DNA of 64,000 nt, taken from Collinsella sp. (GTDB lineage Bacteria; Actinomycetota; Coriobacteriia; Coriobacteriales; Coriobacteriaceae). The stretch is from NCBI GenBank assembly GCA_019414515.1, contig DXLX01000028.1:40522-104521 (forward strand), given 5' to 3'. A program made the translations under genes and the position numbers. The notes below the pieces were generated by a model. That model was not told the DNA's origin, searched no databases, and saw only the letters and a list, made by a program, of their open reading frames with translations. Each line of letters starts with the position of its first letter. The stretch's first letter is position 1. Shown piece by piece: positions 15,417 through 23,933 of the stretch.

Positions 15417-17150
15417 TTACATCTCACCGAGCATGATCCAGGCAGAGCTGTCCTGCGCGAGTCTGCCGTCTGCAAGCGCTGATGAGGTGAGCAGGACCCT
15501 GCCCGCCGGCAGCTCCACGGGTGCTGCACCGAAGTTCGTCACGCACGCCCAGCCGTTATCGCGGCGATAGGCGATGACGCCGCCCTCAGCGCCCTCGGCA
15601 CCATCCGCAAGACCGGTGCGCCCGTCAAGATCGAGCCACGCAAGATCGTTGGCGCACCCGCGCAGCTTGCGCCGCAGCCAGAGGGCGTCACGATAGAGCG
15701 CAAGCATCGATGTCGGGTCCGTTTCTTCCCTATCGGCAGCATAATCGGAAAACCATGCAGGCTGCGGCAGATGGGGCGCCGCATCAGCGTCCGCCGGCGA
15801 AAACCCAAACGATCCGCCCTGCGCGGGATCGTCCGCCGCTACCCACGGCAGGGGCACACGACAGCCGTCGCGCCCCTTCTCGCGCTTCGGTCCGCGCGTA
15901 TTGGTTGCACTGGGATCTTCGAGTGCAGTCCACGGGATATCAGCCACCTCAAAAAGACCGAGCTCCTCACCCTGATACACGTATGCCGAGCCCGGAAGCG
16001 CCAGTTCAAGCAAAAGAGCCGCCCGCGCGCGGCGCTCGCCGAGTTCACGGTCCTCGTCATAAGACGACCCGTCGCGTAAGAGCCAGTCGAGCGCAATCTG
16101 GTGGTAGCGCGTCGCCTTGATTTGCGGCAGGGCATAGCGCGTCGCCACGCGCGGCACGTCGTGGTTGGAGAGTACCCAGGTCGAGGCGGAATCGGATTCG
16201 ATAGCTGCCTTCAAGCCCTCCTCGATTGCAGCGTGCATGTCATCATAGGTCCAAGTGGCCTTGGCAAACTCAAAGTTGAATGTCTGGCCAAGCTCGCTGG
16301 GACGCGCATAGAGATACTGGCGCTCAGGCAGCACCCACGCCTCGGCAACGGCGCTGCGCGGCGGATTATAGCGGTCGAACACGCGGCGCCACTCGCGATA
16401 GATCTCGTGGACCTCGTTGCGGTCCCACAGCGGATGGGCGCCGTCGTCAACCATGTCATCGCCCTCGGCGAGACGCCACCGGTCGAGGTCATCGCGGTCG
16501 AGATCCTTGGCGAGACCGTGCGCCACATCGATGCGAAAGCCATCGACGCCTCGATCGCTCCAAAACGCCAGGACGTCGCAAAAGAACGCGTGAACCTCGG
16601 GGCATGACCAGTCAAAGTCCGGCTGCTCGGGCGTAAACATGTGCAGATACCATTGACCGTCCGCAACACGCGTCCAGGCGGGGCCGCCAAAGTTGGCATT
16701 CCAATTGGTGGGAGGCAGCTCGCCATGCTCGCCGCGACCATCGCGAAAGATATAACGGGCGCGCTCGGGCGATCCGGGGCCGGCGGCAAGAGCGGCTTTG
16801 AACCAGGGGTGCTGGTTGGATGAATGGTTGGGCACGATATCGACGATGACCTTGATGCCGCGCGCGTGAGCCGCAGCGATCATGTCATCGAAGTCGTCAA
16901 GCGAGCCGAGACGTGGGTCGACATCGCAGTAGTCCGCCACATCATAGCCGCCATCGACAAGAGGCGAAGGGTAAAACGGGCTCAGCCAGATGGCCTCGAT
17001 GCCCAGCCGCTCAAGATAGTCCATCTGCTGGGTAATGCCCGCGATATCGCCCAGACCCGAACCGGTCGAATCCTTAAACGAACGCGGGTAGATCTGATAG
17101 ATCGCGGCATCGGACATCCATGAGCGCGAAGAGGACTTTTCTGCAGCCAT
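15417..17150 (-). CDS. GH13 alpha-glucosidase (oligo-1,6-glucosidase type)
   Basis: A 577-residue cytoplasmic alpha-amylase-family enzyme. The four conserved regions are seen: DIVPNHSS (region I), GFRIDVAHG with nucleophile Asp208 (II), AVAEAWV with acid/base Glu270 (III) and SNHD with Asp331 (IV). The QxYPRSFxDS start is typical of oligo-1,6-glucosidases and related enzymes that split isomaltose or short alpha-glucosides. ATG 17150 has GGGAGG eight bases upstream. It stands alone between two tRNA clusters with no sugar transporter beside it. Trehalose-6-phosphate hydrolase is an alternative but less likely. Confidence 0.88.
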   Translation of the reverse strand: MAAEKSSSRSWMSDAAIYQIYPRSFKDSTGSGLGDIAGITQQMDYLERLGIEAIWLSPFYPSPLVDGGYDVADYCDVDPRLGSLDDFDDMIAAAHARGIKVIVDIVPNHSSNQHPWFKAALAAGPGSPERARYIFRDGRGEHGELPPTNWNANFGGPAWTRVADGQWYLHMFTPEQPDFDWSCPEVHAFFCDVLAFWSDRGVDGFRIDVAHGLAKDLDRDDLDRWRLAEGDDMVDDGAHPLWDRNEVHEIYREWRRVFDRYNPPRSAVAEAWVLPERQYLYARPSELGQTFNFEFAKATWTYDDMHAAIEEGLKAAIESDSASTWVLSNHDVPRVATRYALPQIKATRYHQIALDWLLRDGSSYDEDRELGERRARAALLLELALPGSAYVYQGEELGLFEVADIPWTALEDPSATNTRGPKREKGRDGCRVPLPWVAADDPAQGGSFGFSPADADAAPHLPQPAWFSDYAADREETDPTSMLALYRDALWLRRKLRGCANDLAWLDLDGRTGLADGAEGAEGGVIAYRRDNGWACVTNFGAAPVELPAGRVLLTSSALADGRLAQDSSAWIMLGEM

Positions 17151-17350
17151 GGGGTGAGCCTCCCTTGCAACGAGGTTTTGCGAGATGCCCACGATGATAC
17201 GCCCAAAGCTGTCATTCGAGGCAAACAACGCCACAGCCACACCCCAAAACGCTCGCTCCCTCTCGGGCTCGAGCCTCCTGGGACGAATCGATCGATTAGT
17301 GAAAAGAACGGAAGACTCACTCCCCCGGCCACAACAGCGAGCGGGCTCCG

Positions 17351-17435
17351 GGTGCCCCAGGTTGCCGCGAAAGAGGAGGGAAGCGTACTTTATGTACGCG
17401 ACCGACGATTGAGGGGGCAAGATGGGGTGCCCGGG
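17351..17435. repeat. Dispersed palindromic repeat, family A, copy 1
   Basis: An imperfect palindrome centred on GCGTAC-TTTAT-GTACGC, with outer arms GAGC...CCCCA / TGGGG...GCTC. About 35 of 42 core positions (17369-17410) match the inverted copy at 36028-36069, and similarity continues on both sides. It lies between the glucosidase start and the Gly-Cys-Gly tRNA terminator; the rest of 17151-17451 has no gene. Confidence 0.75.
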
Positions 17436-17451
17436 GCTCGCGCAGCGTCAA

Positions 17452-17479
17452 CAAAAAACGCGGTTCGTTAGAACCGCGT
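17452..17479 (-). terminator. Terminator of the tRNA Gly-Cys-Gly unit
   Basis: ACGCGGTTC (17458-17466) and GAACCGCGT (17471-17479) pair perfectly with a four-base loop; on the minus strand they are followed by TTTTTTG. Confidence 0.9.
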
Positions 17480-17487
17480 AAGATAGT

Positions 17488-17563
17488 TGGAGCGGACAAC
17501 GGGGCTCGAACCCGCGACCCCAACCTTGGCAAGGTTGTGCTCTACCAACTGAGCCATGTCCGC
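17488..17563 (-). tRNA. tRNA-Gly (GCC), second copy
   Basis: Identical in sequence to the copy at 15200-15275, with anticodon loop TTGCCAA and encoded CCA. It is the last gene of the Gly-Cys-Gly unit. Confidence 0.96.
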
Positions 17564-17605
17564 ATATGTAAAACAAAACGGGCGCCGGAGCGCCCGGATG
17601 TTGCC

Positions 17606-17679
17606 TGGAGGCGAAGCCCGGATTCGAACCGGGGGTAAAGGCTTTGCAGGCCTCTGCCTTACCACTTGGCCACTTCGCC
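17606..17679 (-). tRNA. tRNA-Cys (GCA)
   Basis: Acceptor GGCGAAG/CTTCGCC, anticodon stem GAGGC/GCCTT with loop CTGCAAA (anticodon GCA), T-loop TTCGAAT, encoded CCA, 74 bases. Confidence 0.95.
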
Positions 17680-17713
17680 GAAAAAGGACCGCCTAAACGG
17701 TCCGGAAATGCAA

Positions 17714-17789
17714 TGGAGCGGACAACGGGGCTCGAACCCGCGACCCCAACCTTGGCAAGGTTGTGCTCTACCAACTGAGCCATGTCCGC
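17714..17789 (-). tRNA. tRNA-Gly (GCC), third copy
   Basis: Identical to the other two tRNA-Gly genes. First gene of the Gly-Cys-Gly unit, starting 12 bases after the -10 box of its promoter. Confidence 0.96.
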
Positions 17790-17801
17790 TTGCGGGTTAT
17801 T

Positions 17802-17849
17802 AATTTACGCGAGTTATCCAAAAGACGCAAGTACTTTTTTCAAAAAAGT
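17802..17849 (-). promoter_or_regulatory. Promoter of the tRNA Gly-Cys-Gly unit with upstream AT palindrome
   Basis: -35 TTGCGT (17825-17830), 17-base spacer, -10 TAAATT (17802-17807). The palindrome ACTTTTTTGAAAAAAGT (17833-17849) ends two bases before the -35. Confidence 0.8.
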
Positions 17850-17894
17850 TGCCGGCCGCGTGTTCTTGGTGGCTAAACGCGCTAAAGCGATTGG

Positions 17895-18641
17895 CTAGGC
17901 ACGCGATTCCAGTGCTCCGCTAAATAGCTTCACCATCTGCACGCGCGTGCCAGTGCCGTCTGTGCGACGAGCAACCTCCACGTTATCGACAAGCATACGC
18001 ATAAGCTTGATACCACGGCCGCGTTCCTCAGATGCGACCGGTTCGCTCGCTCCATCGATAGAATAGCCGGCACCCCGATCAAGCACCTCAACCACGACGC
18101 GATCGCCATAGGCCTGAACCGTCAGGACGCACCCGATACCGCCCGCATGGTCATAGGCATTACCCAGCGCCTCCCCCGACGCCAACGCGACATCGTAGCG
18201 CTCGTCGCGGCGCAACGGAAGCGATTCAAGGAGTTCGGCGATGCGATGTCGATAGTATGGAAGATTCTCGATACCCTGTCGGACCTCGACGCTCTTGCTC
18301 CATCGTGGCAACTCTCCCACCGGAATAGCGGGAATCGACTCACGCGCCGGACCCGCAACATGAAGGATGTCGACAAGTCGGGCAATCTCCAAAAAGCGAA
18401 TGACCTCATCGGAGGCGTTAACGAGCGAAAGCAGGCCCTCTCGCCTCATGAGCTCTCTGGCACGTGTAAGCAAAAACGCCAAACCCGTCGAGTCGATAAA
18501 GCCCACGGCCTGGCAATTGATGACAACGCGACGCACGCCCCGGTCGATCAGATTATCCAACCGTCGGCGCAGCACGGACACCGAGGCGATGTCGACATCA
18601 CCCGGTGGCGTCAAAACCGCTATGTCATTCCACTCATTCAT
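17895..18641 (-). CDS. STAS-HATPase fusion (anti-sigma antagonist plus anti-sigma kinase)
   Basis: A 248-residue protein joining two partners that are usually separate. Residues about 1-105 form a STAS domain with the phosphorylatable serine in GFIDSTGLAFLL (as in RsbV/SpoIIAA). Residues about 125-248 form an RsbW/SpoIIAB-type ATPase: the N-box is LASGEALGNAYDHA, G1 is VLDRGAGYS and G2 is EERGRGIKLMRML. The partner-switch kinase could phosphorylate its own STAS domain. The gene follows the PP2C phosphatase gene by about 80 bases on the same strand; no sigma factor is in the window. The ATG at 18641 is chosen over an upstream in-frame TTG. Confidence 0.82.
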   Translation of the reverse strand: MNEWNDIAVLTPPGDVDIASVSVLRRRLDNLIDRGVRRVVINCQAVGFIDSTGLAFLLTRARELMRREGLLSLVNASDEVIRFLEIARLVDILHVAGPARESIPAIPVGELPRWSKSVEVRQGIENLPYYRHRIAELLESLPLRRDERYDVALASGEALGNAYDHAGGIGCVLTVQAYGDRVVVEVLDRGAGYSIDGASEPVASEERGRGIKLMRMLVDNVEVARRTDGTGTRVQMVKLFSGALESRA

Positions 18642-18722
18642 ACGACCATGGTTCCCCAAAAGAGCTCGCTCGATGTATACATATCTGCAGCTGCGCAGAT
18701 TTTGCCCGTCAAGTATCGCGGT

Positions 18723-21068
18723 CTACGATCGACCCCGTAAAAACTCAAGGGAAACCAGCGCAATGTCATCGTCCAGCGCCGACTCGGTAAAGCGGTCAAG
18801 CTCTCCCAAGACCTTACCGCAGATTCCCGATACACCCTCACCCGAGACAGAGAGCAAAAGGTCACGAAGGCGCTGCTCGCCAAAGAAAGCACCCGAGCGA
18901 TCACGTGCTTCGATTGCTCCGTCGGTATACATGAATAGCATGTCACCAGGAGCGAACGTAAACACGCCTGTCTCGTACACCATGCTCTCAAAGGCACCGA
19001 TCACGCCCGATTGGCACCCAAGGAGCTCCACTTCTCCCCCTCGGGTTTCTCCGCCGCCAAGCGGCGTCGACGACGGTCTAATGACCATAGTGGGAGGATG
19101 TCCCGCAGAGCAGTAGGTAGCGCGACCCGCTTTAAGATCAATCTTGGCGATAAACGCCGTCACGAACGTCTCGACCCTCGAAAAGCCCATGAGCATGCTA
19201 TTGAGCGAGCGGGCCATACGGGCGGGCCCAGCACCCTCCCAGGCATAGGCCGTCAGCGCCGTCTTGACGAGCGCTGACATCGACGCCGCCTCGATTCCTT
19301 TGCCGGATACATCGCCCAAAATCATAACGGCGCAATCGTCGGGAAGACGGACAAGAGTATAGAAGTCGCCGCCAACCAACGCCGAATTCGTTGCCGAAAG
19401 GTATACCGAATCGGTCGCGATACCCGGAACGTCACCAAGCGAATTTCTCATGCCAATCTGGAGGGTCTGAGCGATATGGCGCTCCTCGCGCTTTTGAGAT
19501 TCGCCCTCGTAGATCAGTTCAAAGTCATGCGCCAAGTGCACCAAGTAGTCATATTCAAGGTCATCAATCGGCTCTTGACTACCGTCACGAAGCAGAAGCG
19601 CGCGCGTCGTCGGGCCTTTCGCAACAGAAGCAGGAACGATCGCGTCGTTGCTGTGTTTGCCATCACCCTCAGAGCGCGGGCGCCCCGCCTCGATGCCGGT
19701 GTCGACGTAGAGACCCTGGCAAGGCAGACCATGCGCCCTAAGCCAGCCTCCCATAGGCATCGATTCGTCAACGCGAGTTATACGGACGTGTTTAAGATCC
19801 TCGGCACTCGTGCCGCCCAAAACAGACGCCTCAAAGCCATCAGAGCCAACCCCCAAACGTGCCGCTGGCGCCGTCGTGGAAAAGAAAAGTTTCTCGGGAT
19901 CGTCCGGCAAAGCAACGCGACTGCCGCCTTCAAAATCTATGACATAGGAGCCCAGACTGGCGTCATACTCAACAGGGCAAAAATGACAGTTGAGCATATT
20001 GCAAATCTCGGACGATATAGCCTGGGTAGCCGCGGCGGAATCGTCTAGAAAGGTAAACAACTCATCACGTAAGACATTGAGCGAGCGGCCAAGCTCGGCC
20101 GTGCGACGAGAGCGAAGGCTCGATGCCATGCCGACCAGCTGGATAGACAGGTAATCGCAAATGACCTCGAGTACATTAACGTCATAGGCGAGCGGTGCCT
20201 GAGGGCGCTTCCAACCAACTTCCAGCACGCCAAGGATCTGCGTACCGTAAAAAACGGGAAGACAGATCTCGCTGCGGTACGGAGGCATATCCTGCACGCG
20301 CAACAGGTGCTTAGAACGATTGTCCAGGTCCATGAACATACCGGAGGCAGCCCTATCACCCTCAAGGTCCTGTTGAATCGACAAGCGACAGGCACGCGAC
20401 TCGCGAAGAACATACGTCGGAATGCCAGCGCCATACGGCAAAAACTCGGGCAGGTAGCTGTCGTGCAGCTCCTTGGAGACACCGCGAAGCTTAAAACCGC
20501 CGCTCTCAGAAAAATAGATAGCGGCACCCGAAGCATCGAGCGTTCCTACAAGCTGGTTCAAAACGATATCTAACAAACTGGGCAGCTCATCGGAGCCCAC
20601 CGTGCTCATAATGACCGACAATGTACCCGAGAGACGCTTATTCGCCACTCTAAGCTCCGAAAGCGCACGCTTGAGCTGACGGTCGTGCGAATACTGTTCT
20701 TCGATGCTATGGAGTGCCACCAGAACGCGCGGCGCACGGCGGCCAAAGATTCGAGGCGGCGTAACCGAGCCGGCACAAACCAGGACGGGAATAAACGATC
20801 CGTCACTTAACTTGAGCATCAACTCGCTCTTTGTTCCATTGGTCTCAAAAGGAAGCCGATGCTCTGTCGCGCGTTCAAAAGCCGACGAGTACAAGAGGTC
20901 TTTAACGTCCCCGTTGATCACATCGGAACGCTCCTCGCACATCAAGTCGAGCAAGCGATTATTTACATGCAAAATGGTTCCGTCGAGCTCGCAGATAATG
21001 ACAGCATCGCTCGTGATCTCGACCAATTGGGCAACGTCCGCCCACTCATTGCGCTCAAGCGTTTCCAT
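18723..21068 (-). CDS. PAS-GAF-PP2C (SpoIIE-type) phosphatase
   Basis: A 781-residue signalling phosphatase. A PAS domain lies at about 10-125 (VEITSDAVIICELDGTILHV), then a coiled helix, a GAF-like domain at about 160-320, an uncertain sensor region, and a C-terminal PP2C/SpoIIE domain from about 555 with metal-binding motifs GGDFYTL, LGDVSGKGIEA, SAGHPP and MYTDGAIEA. It would dephosphorylate a STAS protein, here the fused STAS-HATPase encoded next. No membrane segments are seen. The ATG at 21068 has GTGAGG upstream. Downstream targets are unknown. Confidence 0.85.
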   Translation of the reverse strand: METLERNEWADVAQLVEITSDAVIICELDGTILHVNNRLLDLMCEERSDVINGDVKDLLYSSAFERATEHRLPFETNGTKSELMLKLSDGSFIPVLVCAGSVTPPRIFGRRAPRVLVALHSIEEQYSHDRQLKRALSELRVANKRLSGTLSVIMSTVGSDELPSLLDIVLNQLVGTLDASGAAIYFSESGGFKLRGVSKELHDSYLPEFLPYGAGIPTYVLRESRACRLSIQQDLEGDRAASGMFMDLDNRSKHLLRVQDMPPYRSEICLPVFYGTQILGVLEVGWKRPQAPLAYDVNVLEVICDYLSIQLVGMASSLRSRRTAELGRSLNVLRDELFTFLDDSAAATQAISSEICNMLNCHFCPVEYDASLGSYVIDFEGGSRVALPDDPEKLFFSTTAPAARLGVGSDGFEASVLGGTSAEDLKHVRITRVDESMPMGGWLRAHGLPCQGLYVDTGIEAGRPRSEGDGKHSNDAIVPASVAKGPTTRALLLRDGSQEPIDDLEYDYLVHLAHDFELIYEGESQKREERHIAQTLQIGMRNSLGDVPGIATDSVYLSATNSALVGGDFYTLVRLPDDCAVMILGDVSGKGIEAASMSALVKTALTAYAWEGAGPARMARSLNSMLMGFSRVETFVTAFIAKIDLKAGRATYCSAGHPPTMVIRPSSTPLGGGETRGGEVELLGCQSGVIGAFESMVYETGVFTFAPGDMLFMYTDGAIEARDRSGAFFGEQRLRDLLLSVSGEGVSGICGKVLGELDRFTESALDDDIALVSLEFLRGRS

Positions 21069-21092
21069 CGTGAACCTCACCGTCTATCGGTA

Positions 21093-21116
21093 ACAAAAAA
21101 GCCTCCGAAGAGGCTT
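21093..21116 (-). terminator. Terminator after tRNA-Leu
   Basis: AAGCCTC-TTCG-GAGGCTT on the minus strand (21099-21116) followed by TTTTTTG, between tRNA-Leu and the phosphatase gene. Confidence 0.9.
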
Positions 21117-21127
21117 CTCAAATGCGA

Positions 21128-21217
21128 TGGTGTCGGAGGCGGGACTTGAACCCGCATGACCAAAAAGCGGTCACTAGCACCTCAAGCTAGCGCGTCTGCC
21201 AATTCCGCCACTCCGAC
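21128..21217 (-). tRNA. tRNA-Leu (GAG)
   Basis: A 90-base class II tRNA: acceptor GTCGGAG/CTCCGAC, anticodon stem CTAGC/GCTAG with loop TTGAGGT (anticodon GAG), long variable arm (GACCGC...GGTC), T-loop TTCAAGT, encoded CCA. Confidence 0.95.
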
Positions 21218-21274
21218 ATGCTATGTTGTTGATTCGCGGTTCGCTTTGTTGAACCCGCGCGTTTAACGAGGAAG

Positions 21275-21323
21275 ATAATAACCTATGTTTCGAGAACTGC
21301 GCAAGCACTTTTTTGAAAAAAGT
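21275..21323 (-). promoter_or_regulatory. tRNA-Leu promoter with upstream AT palindrome
   Basis: -35 TTGCGC (21299-21304), 18-base spacer, -10 TATTAT (21275-21280). The palindrome ACTTTTTTCAAAAAAGT (21307-21323) ends two bases before the -35. The leader before the tRNA is about 50 bases. Confidence 0.78.
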
Positions 21324-21361
21324 TTACGAATTTGTAAATGCGCAGGTAGACTGACCTGTTC

Positions 21362-21486
21362 GGGCAGGAATGAGGTTGCTTTCCAACGCGTCCTCGGGCA
21401 TGCGGCATTATTTTGATCCGCGCTTCGCGCTACAAAATAATGCCGCCCCCTGCGGAATGCGTTGGAAAGCAACCTCATTCCTGCCC
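21362..21486. repeat. Long palindromic element (copy 2 of the loop-conserved family)
   Basis: Perfect 28-base outer arms (21362-21389, 21459-21486) and 12-base inner arms (21404-21415, 21433-21444) enclose unpaired segments GTCCTCGGGCATGC (21390-21403) and GCCCCCTGCGGAAT (21445-21458). Confidence 0.9.
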
Positions 21487-21576
21487 TAGGGGCACGTACT
21501 CCAGGCACCGTTCTCAAACATGTTTTGAGGGCTGATGCAAATTTAGTGGCTCTGCTTTGCCGAGCCCTTATATGGG

Positions 21577-21602
21577 GAGGCCGGAGCCAAGGCTCCGGCC
21601 TC
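21577..21602. repeat. Perfect 12-base inverted repeat
   Basis: GAGGCCGGAGCC and GGCTCCGGCCTC are separated by two bases. It lies in a palindrome-rich stretch (21218-21810) where I see no gene. A neighbouring segment at 21516-21531 (GTTCTCAAACATG) resembles the conserved loop of the long palindromes. Confidence 0.8.
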
Positions 21603-21667
21603 ACACAATTCCCTATCAGATTAAGCGAGCGATCAGGGAATCGCACTCCCCTTGCCGAGTTAACGTA

Positions 21668-21794
21668 GGGCCCGCCCTGGTGTTACTTTTCAGAACACTC
21701 CGCAGGACGCAAGAAACCCCCGCCGCACGAAGTGCGCAGCGGGGGTTTCTTGCATGTCCGAGGACGTTCTGAAAAGTAACAACAGGGCGGGCCC
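21668..21794. repeat. Long palindromic element (copy 3 of the loop-conserved family)
   Basis: 29-base outer arms (21668-21696, 21766-21794; one mismatch) and perfect 15-base inner arms GCAAGAAACCCCCGC / GCGGGGGTTTCTTGC (21709-21723, 21739-21753) enclose ACTCCGCAGGAC (21697-21708) and ATGTCCGAGGAC (21754-21765). It begins 16 bases after the oppF stop on the minus strand and may end that transcript. Confidence 0.9.
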
Positions 21795-21810
21795 GGACGA
21801 GAACAAACAA

Positions 21811-22839
21811 CTACAGGTCGATGTGCGATTCCTTGATCGGGAACGGCTCCGCGAAGTGACAGGCGCAGCAGTGACCCGGTGCAACTTCCTTAAACTCGGG
21901 GAGCTTCTCGGAGCAGATACCCTGCGCGATCGGGCAACGCGTATGGAAACGGCAGCCGGTCGGCGGATCCAGCGGCGACGGCGGATCGCCAGCGAGGATG
22001 ATGCGCTTGCGGGTCTTCTGGATATCAGGATCGGGAACCGGCACGGCAGACAGCAGCGACTGCGTGTACGGATGGTGAGGCTCGCTATAGAGCGTCTTCC
22101 AGTCCGAAACCTCGACCATCTTACCCAGATACATAACGGCAACGCGATCGGAGATGTGCTGTACGACGGACAGGTCGTGTGCGATAAACAGATACGCGGT
22201 ACCGAACTTGTCCTGCAGTTCCTTGAGCAGGTTCAGAACCTGGGCCTGAATGGACACATCCAGAGCGGATACCGGCTCGTCACAGATAATCAGCTTGGGC
22301 TTCAGCGCAAAAGCGCGGGCAATACCGACACGCTGACGCTGGCCGCCCGAGAACTCATGCGGATAGCGGTTGATATGCTCGGGGTTCAGTCCAACGACGT
22401 CGAGAAGCTCACGGACGCGCTCAATGCGCTCCTCCTTGGTACCCACACCATGAATGGTCATGGGCTCGGAGACAATCTCACCGATGGTCATACGAGGGTT
22501 GAGCGAAGCATAAGGATCCTGGAAGATAAACTGCATCTCACGACGCATGTCCTTGATCTCATGCTTGCTCATCTCGGCAACATCTTTGCCCTGGAAGAAC
22601 ACCTTGCCGGCGGTCGGCTTGGTCAGACGCATGATAGTGCGGCCCGTGGTGGATTTACCGCAACCAGACTCGCCAACCAGACCAAAGGTCTCGCCAGGAT
22701 AAATCTCAAAAGAGATGTCGTTTACAGCAGAGACGACGCGCTTGGAAAAACGCTTGGCGAACATGCCGGACTCTGCGGGAAACTCCTTGGAGAGGTGCTC
22801 GACCTTCAGCAGTGGAGTGCGCTCGTTATTGTCTGCCAT
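21811..22839 (-). CDS. oppF: Peptide ABC transporter ATPase (OppF type)
   Basis: A 342-residue ABC ATPase. Walker A GESGCGKST, signature FSGGQRQRVGIARA, Walker B LIICDEPVSALDV and the H-loop AHDL are intact. The C-terminal oligopeptide/dipeptide extension with cysteines (CRFHTRCPIAQGICSEKLPE) may bind an iron-sulfur cluster as in other Opp ATPases. It pairs with OppD and starts at the next base after the oppD stop. Confidence 0.92.
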   Translation of the reverse strand: MADNNERTPLLKVEHLSKEFPAESGMFAKRFSKRVVSAVNDISFEIYPGETFGLVGESGCGKSTTGRTIMRLTKPTAGKVFFQGKDVAEMSKHEIKDMRREMQFIFQDPYASLNPRMTIGEIVSEPMTIHGVGTKEERIERVRELLDVVGLNPEHINRYPHEFSGGQRQRVGIARAFALKPKLIICDEPVSALDVSIQAQVLNLLKELQDKFGTAYLFIAHDLSVVQHISDRVAVMYLGKMVEVSDWKTLYSEPHHPYTQSLLSAVPVPDPDIQKTRKRIILAGDPPSPLDPPTGCRFHTRCPIAQGICSEKLPEFKEVAPGHCCACHFAEPFPIKESHIDL

Positions 22840-23931
22840 TTACGCCTCGCCTCCCTTCTTGGAATCCTTGCGCGTACGGGACGTCTCAGGAGCGTTCTTG
22901 AGGAACTCGGGGTCACCGGAATAGTGGCACGCAGAATAGTGACCGGACTCGGTGACAACGCGCTCAGGGCGCTGCTTGCGGCACTTGTCCGTCGCGTAGG
23001 GGCAACGAGGAGAGAAGACGCAGCCCTCAGGCAGGTTCATGAGCGAAGGCGGGTTGCCGTGAATCGGCGTCAGCGGCTTCTTCTCTTCGATTGCCTGCTC
23101 CGGGATGGAGCGGATAAGACCCCAGGTGTAGGGGTGGCGGCTCTCGTAGAAGATTTCCTCAGCAGTACCGAACTCAACGGGGCGGCCGGCGTACATAACC
23201 ATGATCTTATCGGCCATATCGGCGACAACACCCAGGTCATGGGTAATCATGATGATGGCGTTGCCGTTCTTCTCCTGCATCTCCTGCATGAGCTCGATAA
23301 TCTGAGCCTGGATGGTAACGTCCAGGGCAGTCGTGGGCTCGTCGGCAATCAGAATATCGGGATCGCAGGCAAGGGCCATGGCAATCATGACTCGCTGACG
23401 CATACCGCCAGAGAACTGGTGCGGATACTCATTGACGCGCTTCTCGGGCTCGGGGATACCCACGAGGTCCAAAAGCTCGGTGGCACGCTTGAGCGCCTCC
23501 TGCTTGGAGTAGCCACGGTGCAGACGAAGACCCTCGCCCACCTGCCTGCCGATCTTATAGACCGGGTTCAAGGAGGTCATAGGATCCTGGAAGATCATCG
23601 CGATATCGTTGCCGCGAATGTGCTGCATCTCTTCCTCGGTCATTTCGAGGATGGAGCGGCCGCGATAGCGAACGTCACCGCCCTCGATCTTTCCCGGAGG
23701 CATCGAGATGAGGCCCATGATGGTCATGGCGGTCACGGACTTACCGGAGCCGGACTCACCGACGACGCCCAGGGTTTCGCCGCGATCGAGCGTGTAGGAG
23801 ACACCGTCGACAGCGCGAACAACGCCATCCTCGGTGTGGAAATACATCTTAAGGTCATCGACCTCGAGCAGATGCTGGCCCTCAGGAACCGGCTGATCCT
23901 TCAGGTCCACATAGTTCTTGTTCTTCTTCAT
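22840..23931 (-). CDS. oppD: Peptide ABC transporter ATPase (OppD type)
   Basis: A 363-residue ABC ATPase with Walker [10 protein letters not shown], signature [14 protein letters not shown], Walker [14 protein letters not shown] and a C-terminal [19 protein letters not shown] cysteine segment. It energises the OppBC channel together with OppF. The gene sits two bases after oppC, so translation is coupled. Confidence 0.92.
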   Translation of the reverse strand: MKKNKNYVDLKDQPVPEGQHLLEVDDLKMYFHTEDGVVRAVDGVSYTLDRGETLGVVGESGSGKSVTAMTIMGLISMPPGKIEGGDVRYRGRSILEMTEEEMQHIRGNDIAMIFQDPMTSLNPVYKIGRQVGEGLRLHRGYSKQEALKRATELLDLVGIPEPEKRVNEYPHQFSGGMRQRVMIAMALACDPDILIADEPTTALDVTIQAQIIELMQEMQEKNGNAIIMITHDLGVVADMADKIMVMYAGRPVEFGTAEEIFYESRHPYTWGLIRSIPEQAIEEKKPLTPIHGNPPSLMNLPEGCVFSPRCPYATDKCRKQRPERVVTESGHYSACHYSGDPEFLKNAPETSRTRKDSKKGGEA

Positions 23932-23933
23932 CC

